Assembly (NCBI RefSeq): GCF_000426725.1
Contig: NZ_KE384560.1
Coordinates: 124,001 to 188,000 of the forward strand
From: Sporocytophaga myxococcoides DSM 11118
Lineage (GTDB): Bacteria; Bacteroidota; Bacteroidia; Cytophagales; Cytophagaceae
Length of the DNA stretch: 64,000 nucleotides
Direction of reading: 5' to 3'
Position numbers and translations under genes: made by a program. Numbering within the stretch: position 1 is the first letter of the stretch; each line of letters opens with the position of its first letter. A model generated the notes under the pieces. It worked only from the letters and a program-made list of their open reading frames with translations, searched no databases and had not been told where the DNA came from. Below, piece by piece: positions 26,656 to 36,129 of the stretch.

Positions 26656-28013
26656 TTCTGGCTTTCTAAAGACATCCTTTGACCTTTCCTCTCAGACTTT
26701 TTTTCTCTTTGTTTATAATAATTATTTATGATAAAAAGAGCTGACATATAAAACGACATCATTGGTGTTTTATATCTAACAAGGCTACCGAAGTTGTAAG
26801 TAGAAACGCCGACTGCAAATGAAAATGTGAGGGCAAACAATAGAGCAAATTGTAAGTAAGGATCACTGTTAATGACTCTAAATAGACTTACCGGCCCTTT
26901 CCTGAAAACATAAAGTGTGAAAATTAAAAATATGAGACTTTCTAACGAAGAAAGCGTCATTACTATATTTTTGGATTCCCAGGGATAAGGCCTGAACAAA
27001 GTAACCCACACAGCAGAAGGTGCTATTTTTAACATTCCTGATAATGATGCATCATAGGTTCCCAGTGTGTAATAAGAACCACCTTCCTTAACACTTACAT
27101 ATGAAATCCAACTGGAAGTTTTTTTAGCAGTCTGAACGAAGTTGTCAAGACTATATCTTGAATCAGTTTCTGAAAGCTTTGATATTGCCAAAAAAGCAAG
27201 GGTAAAACCGGTAACAAGGAAGACTGGTTTTATAAAAAGTCTTAATGTTCTGGATCTGATTTTAAAGTTAAAATAGACAAAGAGATAAATTAAAGCAGCC
27301 GGAATGAAGCACAGGGCTATATATATTTTAACTGATTTCAGGACAAACAACATTATTAAAATGATCCCTAGATATAATGTTTTCCTTTCCTTTAATATGA
27401 AATACTTGAGGAAATAGCTGAAGGCAAAAGAAAGTGCCGCAAGAGTCAGGCTATCTTTCATTAGTCCGGATCCCCAGAAGGAAACAGATGGGATAAAAAA
27501 TATACTAATGGCCAGTTCTTTGTGGAGAGTAGGGTATATCTTAATCAATGTAACATACATTTTCCACAAGCCGCTGAAACTGATAATTGCAAAGAAAAGA
27601 CCGATAATACTATATGTTCCAAACGAAAATACAGAAAGGATTGCACCTATTCTGATTAGGAAATAGCTGGATGGATCCTGAGAAAAATAAAGATTGCTTG
27701 TATGCTGAAGAATCTGATAGTTAAAATTATTAATGTCAAGGAATATCAGCTTCAAAGCTTCTTCCGGTGAGGAAAAAAAGAGATCGAAAATGTATTTTAT
27801 ATCGTGAAAATAATTAAAAGTATCACCTCCGGAATAGTAAAATTGATAAATTATGCCAAGGAATAAAGCTCCGATCAGTTTTAAAGATAATCCATATATA
27901 AAGTATTTTTTATCATCAGACCTTTTTACAAATTTTGTTCTGTAAAAAAAAGCCACGAGGTATATTAGAATTAAGTAAACCGGAGTGAGTAATAAATCCT
28001 GAATTCCGAGCAT
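26652..28013 (-). CDS. Polytopic membrane protein, possible glycan polymerase or ligase
   Basis: This 453-residue protein has about 10-12 predicted membrane helices and no recognised conserved motif. A loop around residues 60-70 holds YYSGGDTFNYFHD, which recalls the acidic periplasmic loop of C-type glycosyltransferases and EpsG/Wzy-like proteins. A large loop near residues 290-330 could be periplasmic. In a locus with a Wzm/Wzt exporter a Wzy polymerase is not required, so a ligase or a lipid-linked glycosyltransferase is equally likely. It is on the strand opposite to the transferases, with the acyltransferase upstream of it on the same strand. Confidence 0.75.
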   Translation of the reverse strand: MLGIQDLLLTPVYLILIYLVAFFYRTKFVKRSDDKKYFIYGLSLKLIGALFLGIIYQFYYSGGDTFNYFHDIKYIFDLFFSSPEEALKLIFLDINNFNYQILQHTSNLYFSQDPSSYFLIRIGAILSVFSFGTYSIIGLFFAIISFSGLWKMYVTLIKIYPTLHKELAISIFFIPSVSFWGSGLMKDSLTLAALSFAFSYFLKYFILKERKTLYLGIILIMLFVLKSVKIYIALCFIPAALIYLFVYFNFKIRSRTLRLFIKPVFLVTGFTLAFLAISKLSETDSRYSLDNFVQTAKKTSSWISYVSVKEGGSYYTLGTYDASLSGMLKIAPSAVWVTLFRPYPWESKNIVMTLSSLESLIFLIFTLYVFRKGPVSLFRVINSDPYLQFALLFALTFSFAVGVSTYNFGSLVRYKTPMMSFYMSALFIINNYYKQREKKSERKGQRMSLESQN

Positions 28014-28102
28014 TTTCTCTTTTGAATTGGGTCGTAGGTGCTTGCCAGAGCTATAATCCTAGCAATTTACACAAATCTGATTCTCAATAACGAAATTTTT
28101 AA

Positions 28103-28132
28103 CCTTATAATATTTTTGCAGACATTATAAGG
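28103..28132 (-). terminator. Inverted repeat downstream of the acyltransferase
   Basis: A perfect 9-bp repeat, CCTTATAAT with ATTATAAGG, has a 12-base loop and is followed on the reverse strand by a T-rich run. It may end the acyltransferase transcript before the membrane protein gene. The stem is AT-rich, so the call is tentative. Confidence 0.4.
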
Positions 28133-28171
28133 CTTAGTTTAAATCTTACTAGAGGAAGGGTAATTTAAAAC

Positions 28172-29356
28172 TTATTGCAGAGGCGTTTCCAATGAGATTT
28201 TTTTATGGTGTTGATCTTTAAGTTTCAAGAAAGGGCTTTCGAAATATCTGAAGCTTAATATACTGAGAATAAGGGTAAGTCCTATGCAGAAAAGCATTCC
28301 TGGATAAAAATAGGCCCACAAATAACTATAATCGATTTTAAATACAATCAGTAATTTTTGAAGAACCATAATGGAAATTAAATGATAGGCGTAGAAACCA
28401 TAACTTATAGTACCCAGTTTTTCAAGGTATGGAATTGTACCGGCTTTGAATCCCTTTAAGGAGAACGATTGGTGAAATATGATCAGTATAAAGAATATTG
28501 ATATGATCATCCTGTTCAAAATATTTATGGAATAATAGGCATTGCATATTTCTTTTTGAAAACCTACATAGATGATAAAGCTCAGATATAGAAGAATAAT
28601 AGTAAGGTTGCTGGTGTCAATTATGTACTTTTTTATACTTGGAAATAATTTTAAAAGAGTAGCACCAAGACAACCTACCAATATATCATTCATTACAGAA
28701 AGCGAATGAAAATAAAGCAGATGCTCATTTGAAAGATAGGTAAATCTGAATACTAATGAAATTGCTATGAAAATGATTAGCAATATTGAAAGTCTTTTTA
28801 ATGGGAATAATATAAACATAAGAGGCCAGAATAGATAGAATTGCTCTTCTACACAAATAGACCACATAATGCCTGCCAGGTCGCAACCCATTCCTGAGAA
28901 GTTTGTATATGCTCTGTCCAAATTACCTACGAAGGCGAAATACCATGGAGCGTGGGTAGCAAATACTTGTAAAGAAAAATTGTTACTTATGATGGGGTAG
29001 ATACTAAATGCAATGAATAGGATTAGAAAATAAATAGGCCAGATCCTTAAGATTCTTTTATAGTAGAAACTTTTCAAAGAAATCTTACCTGTCGATTCCT
29101 GTTCATTTATGAGTAAATGAGTGATTAGAAATCCACTTAAAACAAAAAAGAAATTTACACCTAGGCTGCCTTTCTGTATAATATTCTGATATATAAATAG
29201 GCCGATTGGATGATCGTATACTTGTTTATAATTAATATAGTTGAAATAGTGTATAAGGAAAACGAAGAGCGCAGAGATGAATCTCAGAGCATTGAGATTG
29301 GGAATAATTTGCTTCTCGTGTTTTTCTTTAAGCATGGTCTGACTTATTAGTAGCAT
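28172..29356 (-). CDS. Acyltransferase family 3 (OafA/NolL-like) membrane protein
   Basis: This 394-residue protein has about 10 membrane helices and the AT3 hallmarks. LNALRFISALFVFLIHYFN contains the conserved R/K and H, and FFVLSGFLITHLL follows. VEEQFYLFWPLMFIL is the third conserved block. AT3 proteins O-acetylate extracytoplasmic glycans. The first ATG (29356) gives MLLISQTM. A second ATG 21 bases in (29335) is equally possible. It is divergent from the next forward transferase gene. Confidence 0.92.
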   Translation of the reverse strand: MLLISQTMLKEKHEKQIIPNLNALRFISALFVFLIHYFNYINYKQVYDHPIGLFIYQNIIQKGSLGVNFFFVLSGFLITHLLINEQESTGKISLKSFYYKRILRIWPIYFLILFIAFSIYPIISNNFSLQVFATHAPWYFAFVGNLDRAYTNFSGMGCDLAGIMWSICVEEQFYLFWPLMFILFPLKRLSILLIIFIAISLVFRFTYLSNEHLLYFHSLSVMNDILVGCLGATLLKLFPSIKKYIIDTSNLTIILLYLSFIIYVGFQKEICNAYYSINILNRMIISIFFILIIFHQSFSLKGFKAGTIPYLEKLGTISYGFYAYHLISIMVLQKLLIVFKIDYSYLWAYFYPGMLFCIGLTLILSILSFRYFESPFLKLKDQHHKKISLETPLQ

Positions 29357-29649
29357 TCATGGAGTGCAAATATATTTGATTTTTATAATATGATATAAGA
29401 AACATAATCTCCTTGCAGATACATAAATTCTTCATAATTAAGTTATGAATGCATTTGAGTAAAGATGGCCTATGGGAAAAATTCGACTTACTGCTTTTCT
29501 TCATTTTTAGCAATAAAGAAGGTGATGCTTTTTTATTGTCAAATAATAGGAGTATAAATTTCAGGAAAGATTTACGTTTAAATAAAAATCGGAAAATGGA
29601 GTTAATTTTTTATTACTTTTCCGAAAGTATATTCAGGAATCGTTTATAT

Positions 29650-30717
29650 ATGCCGAAAGTCCTCTTCTTAATCCCTTATCCCTTAAATTCCGCTCCTTCT
29701 CAAAGATTCCGTTTTGAACAATATATTCATCTATTAAAAGCAAATAATATAGTACCTGTTTTCCAGTCATTTATTGGACAGGAGACATGGAGTATTCTGT
29801 ATTCCAAAGGAAATTTGTACTTAAAAATTAATGGTTTCTTCTCTGGTTTTTTCAGAAGAATTACCTTATTAACTACAGCATTCAGGTATGAATATGTTTT
29901 CATTCACAGGGAAGCTTCTCCTGTCGGCCCACCAGTCTTTGAATGGTTTTTTGCCAAAGTACTTAGAAGAAAGATTATTTATGATTTCGATGATGCTATT
30001 TGGATGGCTCAGACAGGTAAGGAAAATTTTCTAACTAAAGTGGCAAAGAATCCTGGCAAGGTTAATAAAATCATCAAGTGGTCTTATAAGATTAGTTGTG
30101 GTAATTCTTACTTGAAAAATCATGCACAGGAGTTCAATAAGAATGTAATGATTAACCCGACAACCATCGATACCGAAGGACTTCATTTTAAACTAAAAGA
30201 TCAAAATACTGACGAGGTGGTAATTGGCTGGACTGGCACACATTCCACAATGATTTACCTCGAACAGGCAATTCCTTTTCTGAGAAAATTATATCAGATT
30301 AAAGAATTTAAGTTGTTAGTCATATCCAATCAAAAACCTGATTTTGAATTTCCTCAGATGAAGTTTGTTAAATGGAACGAACAGACTGAGCAGGAGGATC
30401 TCCTTGCTATGAATATAGGCATTATGCCCCTTGCTGATAACGAATGGACGAGAGGCAAATGTGGATTTAAAGCATTGCAGTATATGGCGCTTGGAATTCC
30501 CGCTCTAGTGTCTCCTGTCGGCGTAAATACCGAAATTGTAGACCATGGGATCAATGGTTTTGTATGTGATTCTGAAATAGATTGGCTAAAGCATCTCACA
30601 GATCTTATTGATAACGCTCAGCTGCGTTCTGAAATGGGTAAAAAAGCCAGGGAAAAAATTGTAAATAAATATTCCGTAAAATCAAATCAGGAGAATTTCT
30701 TAAGTTTATTTTCTTAA
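29650..30717 (+). CDS. Glycosyltransferase, GT4-like
   Basis: The protein has 355 residues from the ATG at 29650 (MPKVLFLIPYPLN). The frame is open to an earlier ATG at 29449, but those 67 codons show no family character, so the later start is chosen. It has a GT-B pattern: PSQRFRFEQYIHLL near the N-terminus, IYDFDDAIWM, GWTGTHSTMIYLEQA and, in the donor half, GIMPLADNEWTRGKCGFKALQYMALGIPALVSPVGVN with the conserved KxxxYxAxGxP form. The donor is unknown. It leads a three-gene run with the deacetylase and formyltransferase. Confidence 0.88.
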   Translation: MPKVLFLIPYPLNSAPSQRFRFEQYIHLLKANNIVPVFQSFIGQETWSILYSKGNLYLKINGFFSGFFRRITLLTTAFRYEYVFIHREASPVGPPVFEWFFAKVLRRKIIYDFDDAIWMAQTGKENFLTKVAKNPGKVNKIIKWSYKISCGNSYLKNHAQEFNKNVMINPTTIDTEGLHFKLKDQNTDEVVIGWTGTHSTMIYLEQAIPFLRKLYQIKEFKLLVISNQKPDFEFPQMKFVKWNEQTEQEDLLAMNIGIMPLADNEWTRGKCGFKALQYMALGIPALVSPVGVNTEIVDHGINGFVCDSEIDWLKHLTDLIDNAQLRSEMGKKAREKIVNKYSVKSNQENFLSLFS

Positions 30718-30726
30718 TAAAAAATT

Positions 30727-31713
30727 ATGCCTGCTTACTTTGTCATATCGCTGGATTTTGAATTACTATGGGGGGTAAAAGACCATCGTACTAAGGCCGA
30801 TTATGGTGAAAATATTTTAGGAGCTCGTAAGGCTATTCCATTAATGCTTGAACTTTTTGAAAGAAAAAAAATTCATGTATCCTGGGCCACTGTTGGTTTT
30901 TTGTTTTGTGATAATAAAAAAGACCTGTTAAATTCCTTTCCTCAAGTAAAGCCAGAATACCAGAATACGAAGTTATCCAACTATAACCAGTTGGCAGATC
31001 TCGGTGAAGATGAACAAAGTGATCCATACCATTATGGGAAATCATTGATTCGTCTCATTCAAACAAAAAAATATCAGGACCTAGAAACGCATACATTTTC
31101 CCATTACTATTGTCAGGAGCCCAATAAGCAGGAAAGAGCATTTGAAGCAGATATCAAAGCTGCTGTGCTTGCTGCAGAAGGATTAGGCGTTAAAGTTAAA
31201 TCTATTGTATTTCCGAGAAATCAGGTGAATAGGGAGTATCTCCAAGTACTTGCTGATAATGGTATAATAGCTTATCGTGGTAATCCTTCTTCCTACTATT
31301 ACGATGCAAATAGCCAGAAAGAAAATACTATGTTTAAAAGAATTATAAGGCTGCTGGATTCATATTTCCCATTAATAAAAAAATCCACTCCTTCTTTTAA
31401 GAAAATTAATCCGGAAGTGCCTGTAAATATTGCTTCGAGCAGATTCCTCAGACCATATTCTTCGAAGCTCTTCTTTCTGGAAAGGTTGAAAATAAAAAGG
31501 ATAAAATCAGAAATGTATCAGGCTGCAATATCAAATGAAATTTATCATCTTTGGTGGCATCCCCATAATTTTGGAAAATCGACAAATCGAAACATGGAAC
31601 AACTGGAGGAGCTGCTGGACTGGTATACTTATCTGAACAAACAATTTGGAATGGCATCAGCAAGTATGACTGAGTTGGCTACAGATGTTTTAAACAAGCA
31701 TAAGCAATTATGA
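30727..31713 (+). CDS. Polysaccharide deacetylase (NodB/CE4-type)
   Basis: This 328-residue protein has a NodB-like metal-dependent deacetylase pattern. The N-terminal FVISLDFELLWG carries D10 and E12 in place of the usual TFDDG, and the metal histidines are H122 and H126 in ETHTFSHYY. A late WWHPHNFG block is the other expected motif. No signal peptide is seen, so it should act in the cytoplasm, probably on a lipid-linked or nucleotide sugar intermediate. It overlaps the formyltransferase by 4 bases. Removing an N-acetyl group would expose an amine for that enzyme. Confidence 0.85.
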   Translation: MPAYFVISLDFELLWGVKDHRTKADYGENILGARKAIPLMLELFERKKIHVSWATVGFLFCDNKKDLLNSFPQVKPEYQNTKLSNYNQLADLGEDEQSDPYHYGKSLIRLIQTKKYQDLETHTFSHYYCQEPNKQERAFEADIKAAVLAAEGLGVKVKSIVFPRNQVNREYLQVLADNGIIAYRGNPSSYYYDANSQKENTMFKRIIRLLDSYFPLIKKSTPSFKKINPEVPVNIASSRFLRPYSSKLFFLERLKIKRIKSEMYQAAISNEIYHLWWHPHNFGKSTNRNMEQLEELLDWYTYLNKQFGMASASMTELATDVLNKHKQL

Positions 31714-32483
31714 TGGGGCAAAAGATCATATTGCTAGCAGTAGATTGCGACTTCACAAATATGATTTATCATGCATTAAAAGAATCATATCCTAACATTG
31801 AAGTGATCATTGAAGAGCCAGTATCCAAAGGAAAACTGATCAGAGGAAGAATTCGGAAATTGGGATTGTTCAAAGTATTTGGCCAGCTTGTTTTTCAGGT
31901 AGGAGTTTATCCTTTTTTAAAGAGAAGAGCTCAGGCAAGAATCAAAGCGATACTAAATAAAGCAGGCATGTCATCAGAGTCGATTCCTCCTGGGATAGTG
32001 AAAAAGATTGGGTCCGCAAACAGTAATGAATCAATTGACTTGATAAAAGCCAAAGCTCCGGATCTCATTATCATCAATGGAACAAGGATTTTGTCAGAAA
32101 AATTTGTTAAGACCTTTCAGGGGAAAATAATGAATATTCATGCGGGGATTACTCCCACATACAGAGGGGTTCATGGAGGGTATTGGGCTCTTATCAATAA
32201 CGATCCGGAAAACTGTGGCACTACCGTGCATTTTGTCGATTCCGGAATTGATACGGGAAGCATACTTGCTCAGGACAAAGTGGAGGTTGAACAAGAGGAT
32301 AATTTTGCAACCTATCCGTATTTGCAGTTTGTGAAGGGAATCAATCTCCTGCTGAGTTCGATGGATAAATTTTTTGAAGGCAACCTGAAAGTTATTTCGG
32401 CTGAGTCTGCAAAATCAGCATTATGGTACCACCCGACATTCATTGAGTATTTTTATTATTGGAAAACAAAAAAAGTTAAATAG
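31710..32483 (+). CDS. Formyltransferase-fold enzyme, probable sugar N-formyltransferase
   Basis: This 257-residue protein has the tetrahydrofolate formyltransferase core. N142 and H144 lie in MNIHAGITPTYRG, and the third catalytic residue D181 is in VDSGIDTGSIL, the same N-x-H...D set as in methionyl-tRNA formyltransferase. It lacks the tRNA-binding C-terminal domain and the length of Fmt (about 310). Sugar N-formyltransferases such as WbtJ and VioF have this core and sit in O-antigen loci. The preceding gene encodes a deacetylase and overlaps by 4 bases. The acceptor sugar is unknown, and a hydroxymethyl-type or other transferase role is possible. Confidence 0.82.
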   Translation: MMGQKIILLAVDCDFTNMIYHALKESYPNIEVIIEEPVSKGKLIRGRIRKLGLFKVFGQLVFQVGVYPFLKRRAQARIKAILNKAGMSSESIPPGIVKKIGSANSNESIDLIKAKAPDLIIINGTRILSEKFVKTFQGKIMNIHAGITPTYRGVHGGYWALINNDPENCGTTVHFVDSGIDTGSILAQDKVEVEQEDNFATYPYLQFVKGINLLLSSMDKFFEGNLKVISAESAKSALWYHPTFIEYFYYWKTKKVK

Positions 32484-32512
32484 TTTTAAGAAAAGTTTTA
32501 GCTTTAACGCAA

Positions 32513-32986
32513 ATGCAAAATATTTCTAAACTGGATCCAATTGACAGGCAGATACTGGAGAAGCTGCAAGCAAATGCTAAAATTACTAATTCTCAATTAG
32601 CTCAGGAAATCGGCCTTTCCCCCGCACCCACTTTGGAGAGGGTTAGAAAATTAGAGAATGCAGGACTGATTAAAAGTTATCATGCTCAGGTAGATACAGA
32701 AAAACTAGGACTTGGAGTAGGTATATTTATTCTCATCTCACTTTCAAGTCATAAAAAAAATCAGATTAAATCTTTTGTTGATAAAATAAACAAGATTCCT
32801 GAAGTTATTGAGTGCCATCATATTACCGGGTCAGGTGATTTCCTGTTAAAAGTGCTGACTCATAATATTTCCAGTTATCAGGAGTTGATCCTTGAAAAGC
32901 TTGTGGATATTGAAGAAATCGGGAATATGCAGTCAATGGTAATCCTTTCCACATACAAGGATTCTAAAGTAATGCCCATTCTTTAA
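32513..32986 (+). CDS. Lrp/AsnC-family transcriptional regulator
   Basis: This 157-residue protein has the Lrp/AsnC N-terminal winged helix (LDPIDRQILEKLQANAKITNSQLAQEIGLSPAPTLERVRKLENAGLI, given here in outline) and a C-terminal RAM ligand domain (about 70-150) with IPEVIECHHITGSGDFLLKVL. Such regulators sense amino acids and often act on neighbouring or global amino acid genes. It starts 30 bases after the formyltransferase but is not clearly part of the glycan operon. Its target is unknown. Confidence 0.94.
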   Translation: MQNISKLDPIDRQILEKLQANAKITNSQLAQEIGLSPAPTLERVRKLENAGLIKSYHAQVDTEKLGLGVGIFILISLSSHKKNQIKSFVDKINKIPEVIECHHITGSGDFLLKVLTHNISSYQELILEKLVDIEEIGNMQSMVILSTYKDSKVMPIL

Positions 32987-33002
32987 CTGCTTGAAAATAA
33001 AA

Positions 33003-33027
33003 AACACGCATTGTGTTAATGCGTGTT
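33003..33027. terminator. Bidirectional terminator
   Basis: A perfect 9-bp stem, AACACGCAT with ATGCGTGTT, has a 7-base loop and T-rich runs on both sides. It lies between the convergent Lrp-family and TPR genes and can serve both. Confidence 0.8.
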
Positions 33028-33035
33028 CGTAAAAT

Positions 33036-34229
33036 TTATTTTTTCTTTTTGTCTTTCTTCTTTGGAGGGTCAAGATATTCCTTTGCTTCTTTATAAAGAG
33101 GATCTTTCTTCTCAGCCCTTTTCATCAAGGTTTTATAATACCTCTTTGCAGTTTCATAGTCTTTTTCTTCGTGAGCGATCTGCGCCAGATTAGATAAAGA
33201 ACTCAGATAGTAGTAGGAGTCAGTAAGATTGGTTTTCTCAGAAAAGATAAGCATCCTCTGAAAATAATCTTTCGCTTTTTTATTATCTCTGTAATTGTAC
33301 TTGTAGACATACCCGAGAAAATAGGCAGCATACCTTCCTGCTCTCTCTTCATAACCCGGATATTTTTGGTCAAGCTTATTAAGAATCTCAAGCGATGCGA
33401 CTTCAGCTTCATTCCGCTGACCATTTACGAATGCCAGCATTGCATACATTCTCTGAAAGTAAGGATTGTCTGGGAAAGTTGTAGACAGATACCTGGCAAT
33501 CGGAAATGCTTTTGCGTAGTTTTCTTCTTCCAGGTAGTGAATTCTCATTAAGAAATACTGAGCCTCAATCCTCGTATAAAATGCGTTGTATGAAACTTCT
33601 TTGAGCTGCTTCATGCCCAGCTCTTTATTCCCGTCCGGAAAAAATGCCAGCACTGGACGCAGTAAAGGATATTCTTCTTTAATCCATACTTCGTAGTAGT
33701 TGAAAAGAGCTTTTCCAAATAAGAATTCGGCGGTAAGGGTATTGTTGTCAGAGTATTTACTTAGGTAGTATAAAGCTTCTTTACCAGCAAAAGCAGCTTT
33801 GCTGTATTTTTTTCTTTCTCCGTAAAGCCTGCCTTTAAACCCATAAGCACCGGATAGAAAGAAGGCAGCTTCGTAATTCTCTTCATTTTGTTCAAAAAGC
33901 TCTTTCGCAACTGTTATAGAAGAGTCCATGTATGCCTCAAATGTTGCATCATAAGCTTCATTATCAATATTGGGCATTATTTTCCACCAGGTGCTTAGTC
34001 CCATCAGGAAATAAGGCATGGGGTGCCAAGGCCATTTCTCTTTAAATTCCCTGAATTTTTTTTCAGCAAAATCAAATTTGAAATTATACATCGCGTTCAC
34101 TGCATCTGTTGCTTCAAGCTGCAGAAATTCGTCAGACAATAGCATATTTGAATTTTGCTTTGGCTGAGCAATGAGAGTAGTTCCTGTAAAGGAAATAATA
34201 AATAAAAAGAATAAAAGTGCTTTACGCAT
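33036..34229 (-). CDS. Secreted TPR-repeat protein
   Basis: The protein has 397 residues from the ATG at 34229. The TTG two codons before is less likely. The first 22 residues form a signal peptide (ALLFFLFIISFTGTTLIAQ). The rest is a helical solenoid with tetratricopeptide-like repeats, for example KAAFAGKEALYYLSKY and YYKTLMKRAEKKDPLYKEA at the C-terminus. The end is a Lys-rich tail (PPKKKDKKKK). It should sit in the periplasm as a protein-binding scaffold. Its partners are unknown. It converges on the Lrp-family gene and has an isolated promoter region upstream (34236-34522). Confidence 0.78.
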   Translation of the reverse strand: MRKALLFFLFIISFTGTTLIAQPKQNSNMLLSDEFLQLEATDAVNAMYNFKFDFAEKKFREFKEKWPWHPMPYFLMGLSTWWKIMPNIDNEAYDATFEAYMDSSITVAKELFEQNEENYEAAFFLSGAYGFKGRLYGERKKYSKAAFAGKEALYYLSKYSDNNTLTAEFLFGKALFNYYEVWIKEEYPLLRPVLAFFPDGNKELGMKQLKEVSYNAFYTRIEAQYFLMRIHYLEEENYAKAFPIARYLSTTFPDNPYFQRMYAMLAFVNGQRNEAEVASLEILNKLDQKYPGYEERAGRYAAYFLGYVYKYNYRDNKKAKDYFQRMLIFSEKTNLTDSYYYLSSLSNLAQIAHEEKDYETAKRYYKTLMKRAEKKDPLYKEAKEYLDPPKKKDKKKK

Positions 34230-34522
34230 TATCAAAAGAGTCCTTCAATTTTTTACAAAATGACTAATAAGGATTTAACCATATCCCCTCATTAAACGAG
34301 GAAGGCTTAAAATTTAACGCTTTAAATTATGAATATTTTTTTTGAAACAATAACTATTCATGAAACGTGCCATTTTTTGGTATATATTTAATACGAATAA
34401 ATCATTAACCGTTGAAAAATCCCTTAATCATAATAATCAATCATTTGAATTGTGCTCATGTGTTGATTCTGATGAATGATTTTTTTATTGCTTAATCCCA
34501 TTTAACTCATTCAATTCTTTAT

Positions 34523-35440
34523 ATGGATTTTAGTTTACTTAAAGAACTTTGCTCAGTTCATGCACCTTCTGGAAATGAGATTGCAATGAAAGAATTTCTT
34601 ATTGCATATATCACGTCCAATCAGCACAGCTGGAAAGTTAAGCCTCACATTATCCAAGGCGATGAATTTCAGGATAGTTTTTTACTTGTCTTTGGAAGTC
34701 CTGTTACAGCTGTATTTGCACACATGGATTCAATAGGTTTTACAGTAAGATATGGCCACCAGCTTGTTCCGATCGGCGGTCCGGAACAGAAGTCGGGATA
34801 TAAACTTAGAGGCAGTGACAGTCAGGGAGAGATTCTTTGTGAAATGGAAGTTAGCAAAGAGGAGGATATTACCTATAAATTTCCCCGACAGATAGACCGT
34901 GGAACAGAGCTTGTATTCGACTGTAATTTCAGAGAAGATCTGCATTATGTTCAATCATGCTATCTCGACAACAGGCTTGGTGTTTTTAACGCTTTGAAGC
35001 TGGCAGAAACACTTGAAAATGGAATTATTGCATTTTCATGCTGGGAAGAACATGGAGGAGGTTCTGTCTCAGTACTTGCGAAATATGTATATGAAAATTA
35101 TAAAGTTCGCCAGGCACTGATTTCAGATATTACCTGGATTACCGAAGGTGTGAGGCATGGACAAGGTGTGGTTATTTCCATGCGTGACAGAAGTATTCCC
35201 CGAAGAAGTTATTTAAATAAGGTAATAAATCTGGCTAAAACATCCGGAATACCATTTCAGCTAGAAGTGGAAGCATTTGGGGGAAGTGATGGAAAGGAAT
35301 TGCAATCATCTCCATATCCTTTCGATTGGGTATTCATCGGAGCTGCAGAAGACAACGTCCATTCGCCTGATGAAAAGGTTCATAAAGAGGATATTACTTC
35401 AATGATTGAAATGTATAAGTTCTTACTGAAAAATCTCTGA
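34523..35440 (+). CDS. M42-family metallo-aminopeptidase
   Basis: This 305-residue protein has the M42 metal-site pattern. H67 lies in AHMDSIGF, D149 in YLDNRLGVF, the catalytic glutamate pair E175-E176 in CWEEHGGG, D202 in ISDITW and H280 in EDNVHSPDEK. These di-zinc peptidases release N-terminal amino acids from peptides in the cytoplasm. The length is near the low end for M42 (about 330-360), but all metal ligands are present. The start at 34523 gives SLLKELCSVHAPSGNE, the typical N-terminal pattern. It is probably monocistronic. Confidence 0.9.
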   Translation: MDFSLLKELCSVHAPSGNEIAMKEFLIAYITSNQHSWKVKPHIIQGDEFQDSFLLVFGSPVTAVFAHMDSIGFTVRYGHQLVPIGGPEQKSGYKLRGSDSQGEILCEMEVSKEEDITYKFPRQIDRGTELVFDCNFREDLHYVQSCYLDNRLGVFNALKLAETLENGIIAFSCWEEHGGGSVSVLAKYVYENYKVRQALISDITWITEGVRHGQGVVISMRDRSIPRRSYLNKVINLAKTSGIPFQLEVEAFGGSDGKELQSSPYPFDWVFIGAAEDNVHSPDEKVHKEDITSMIEMYKFLLKNL

Positions 35441-35552
35441 AGAGGCAAGAGAAAGGTTTCCTTATGTATCATTTATCACTAAATGGGGTATGGAAATTTT
35501 TGTACCTTTAGGATAATTGAGATTTTAACATTTTAGCTTTTGGCCAGGGCCA

Positions 35553-36080
35553 ATGAAAATATTAGATAAGGAATTTGAAATTTTTATCCCAAAGGAAAAA
35601 ATTCAACAGAGAATTCAGGAATTGGCAAACGATCTTTCATACAAAATGGAAGGGAAAGACCCTTTGTTTGTTGCCATATTAAATGGAGCATTTATGTTTG
35701 CTTCAGATTTATTTAAGGAAATTTCCATTCCTGCCAGAATTACTTTTATCAAAACGGCTTCCTATGAAGGCACCGAAACTACAGGAAGTGTTCAAAAACT
35801 GATCGGACTGAAGGAAAATATTAAAGGACAGCATTTGGTCCTTGTAGATGATATTTTTGATACTGGCCTCACCATGCAGGCTGTTTGTGAAGAAATGAGA
35901 AAGCAAAATCCTGCATCTATTTCAATTTTAACTTTACTTGACAAGGTCTCTAAACATAAAACGGATTTAAAGATTGATTTTAAAGGATTCGAGATTCCTG
36001 ATAAATTTGTATTGGGTTACGGCCTCGATTACAATGGCTATGGAAGAAATTTAAAGGATATTTATGCATTAGCCGACTGA
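35553..36080 (+). CDS. hpt: Hypoxanthine phosphoribosyltransferase
   Basis: This 175-residue protein has the PRTase fold. ILNGAFMFASDL binds pyrophosphate, the PRPP motif is LVLVDDIFDTGLTM (about 95-108), and the late KFVLGYGLDYNGYGRNL block is typical of HPRT. It salvages hypoxanthine, and possibly guanine, to IMP and GMP with PRPP in the cytoplasm. It begins a short purine-nucleotide run with adenylate kinase, 49 bases downstream. Confidence 0.93.
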   Translation: MKILDKEFEIFIPKEKIQQRIQELANDLSYKMEGKDPLFVAILNGAFMFASDLFKEISIPARITFIKTASYEGTETTGSVQKLIGLKENIKGQHLVLVDDIFDTGLTMQAVCEEMRKQNPASISILTLLDKVSKHKTDLKIDFKGFEIPDKFVLGYGLDYNGYGRNLKDIYALAD

Positions 36081-36129
36081 ATAAAGATTTAAATCATTAA
36101 TTTTAGCCCCTCAAAAAGAAAACGAAACT

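Noticed and set aside
29449-29649. N-terminal extension of the glycosyltransferase from ATG 29449
   Set aside because: The 67 extra residues show no family likeness, and the ATG at 29650 gives the usual GT4 beginning.
31710-32483. Methionyl-tRNA formyltransferase (fmt)
   Set aside because: It is shorter than Fmt, lacks the C-terminal tRNA-binding domain, and sits beside a deacetylase in a glycan locus.
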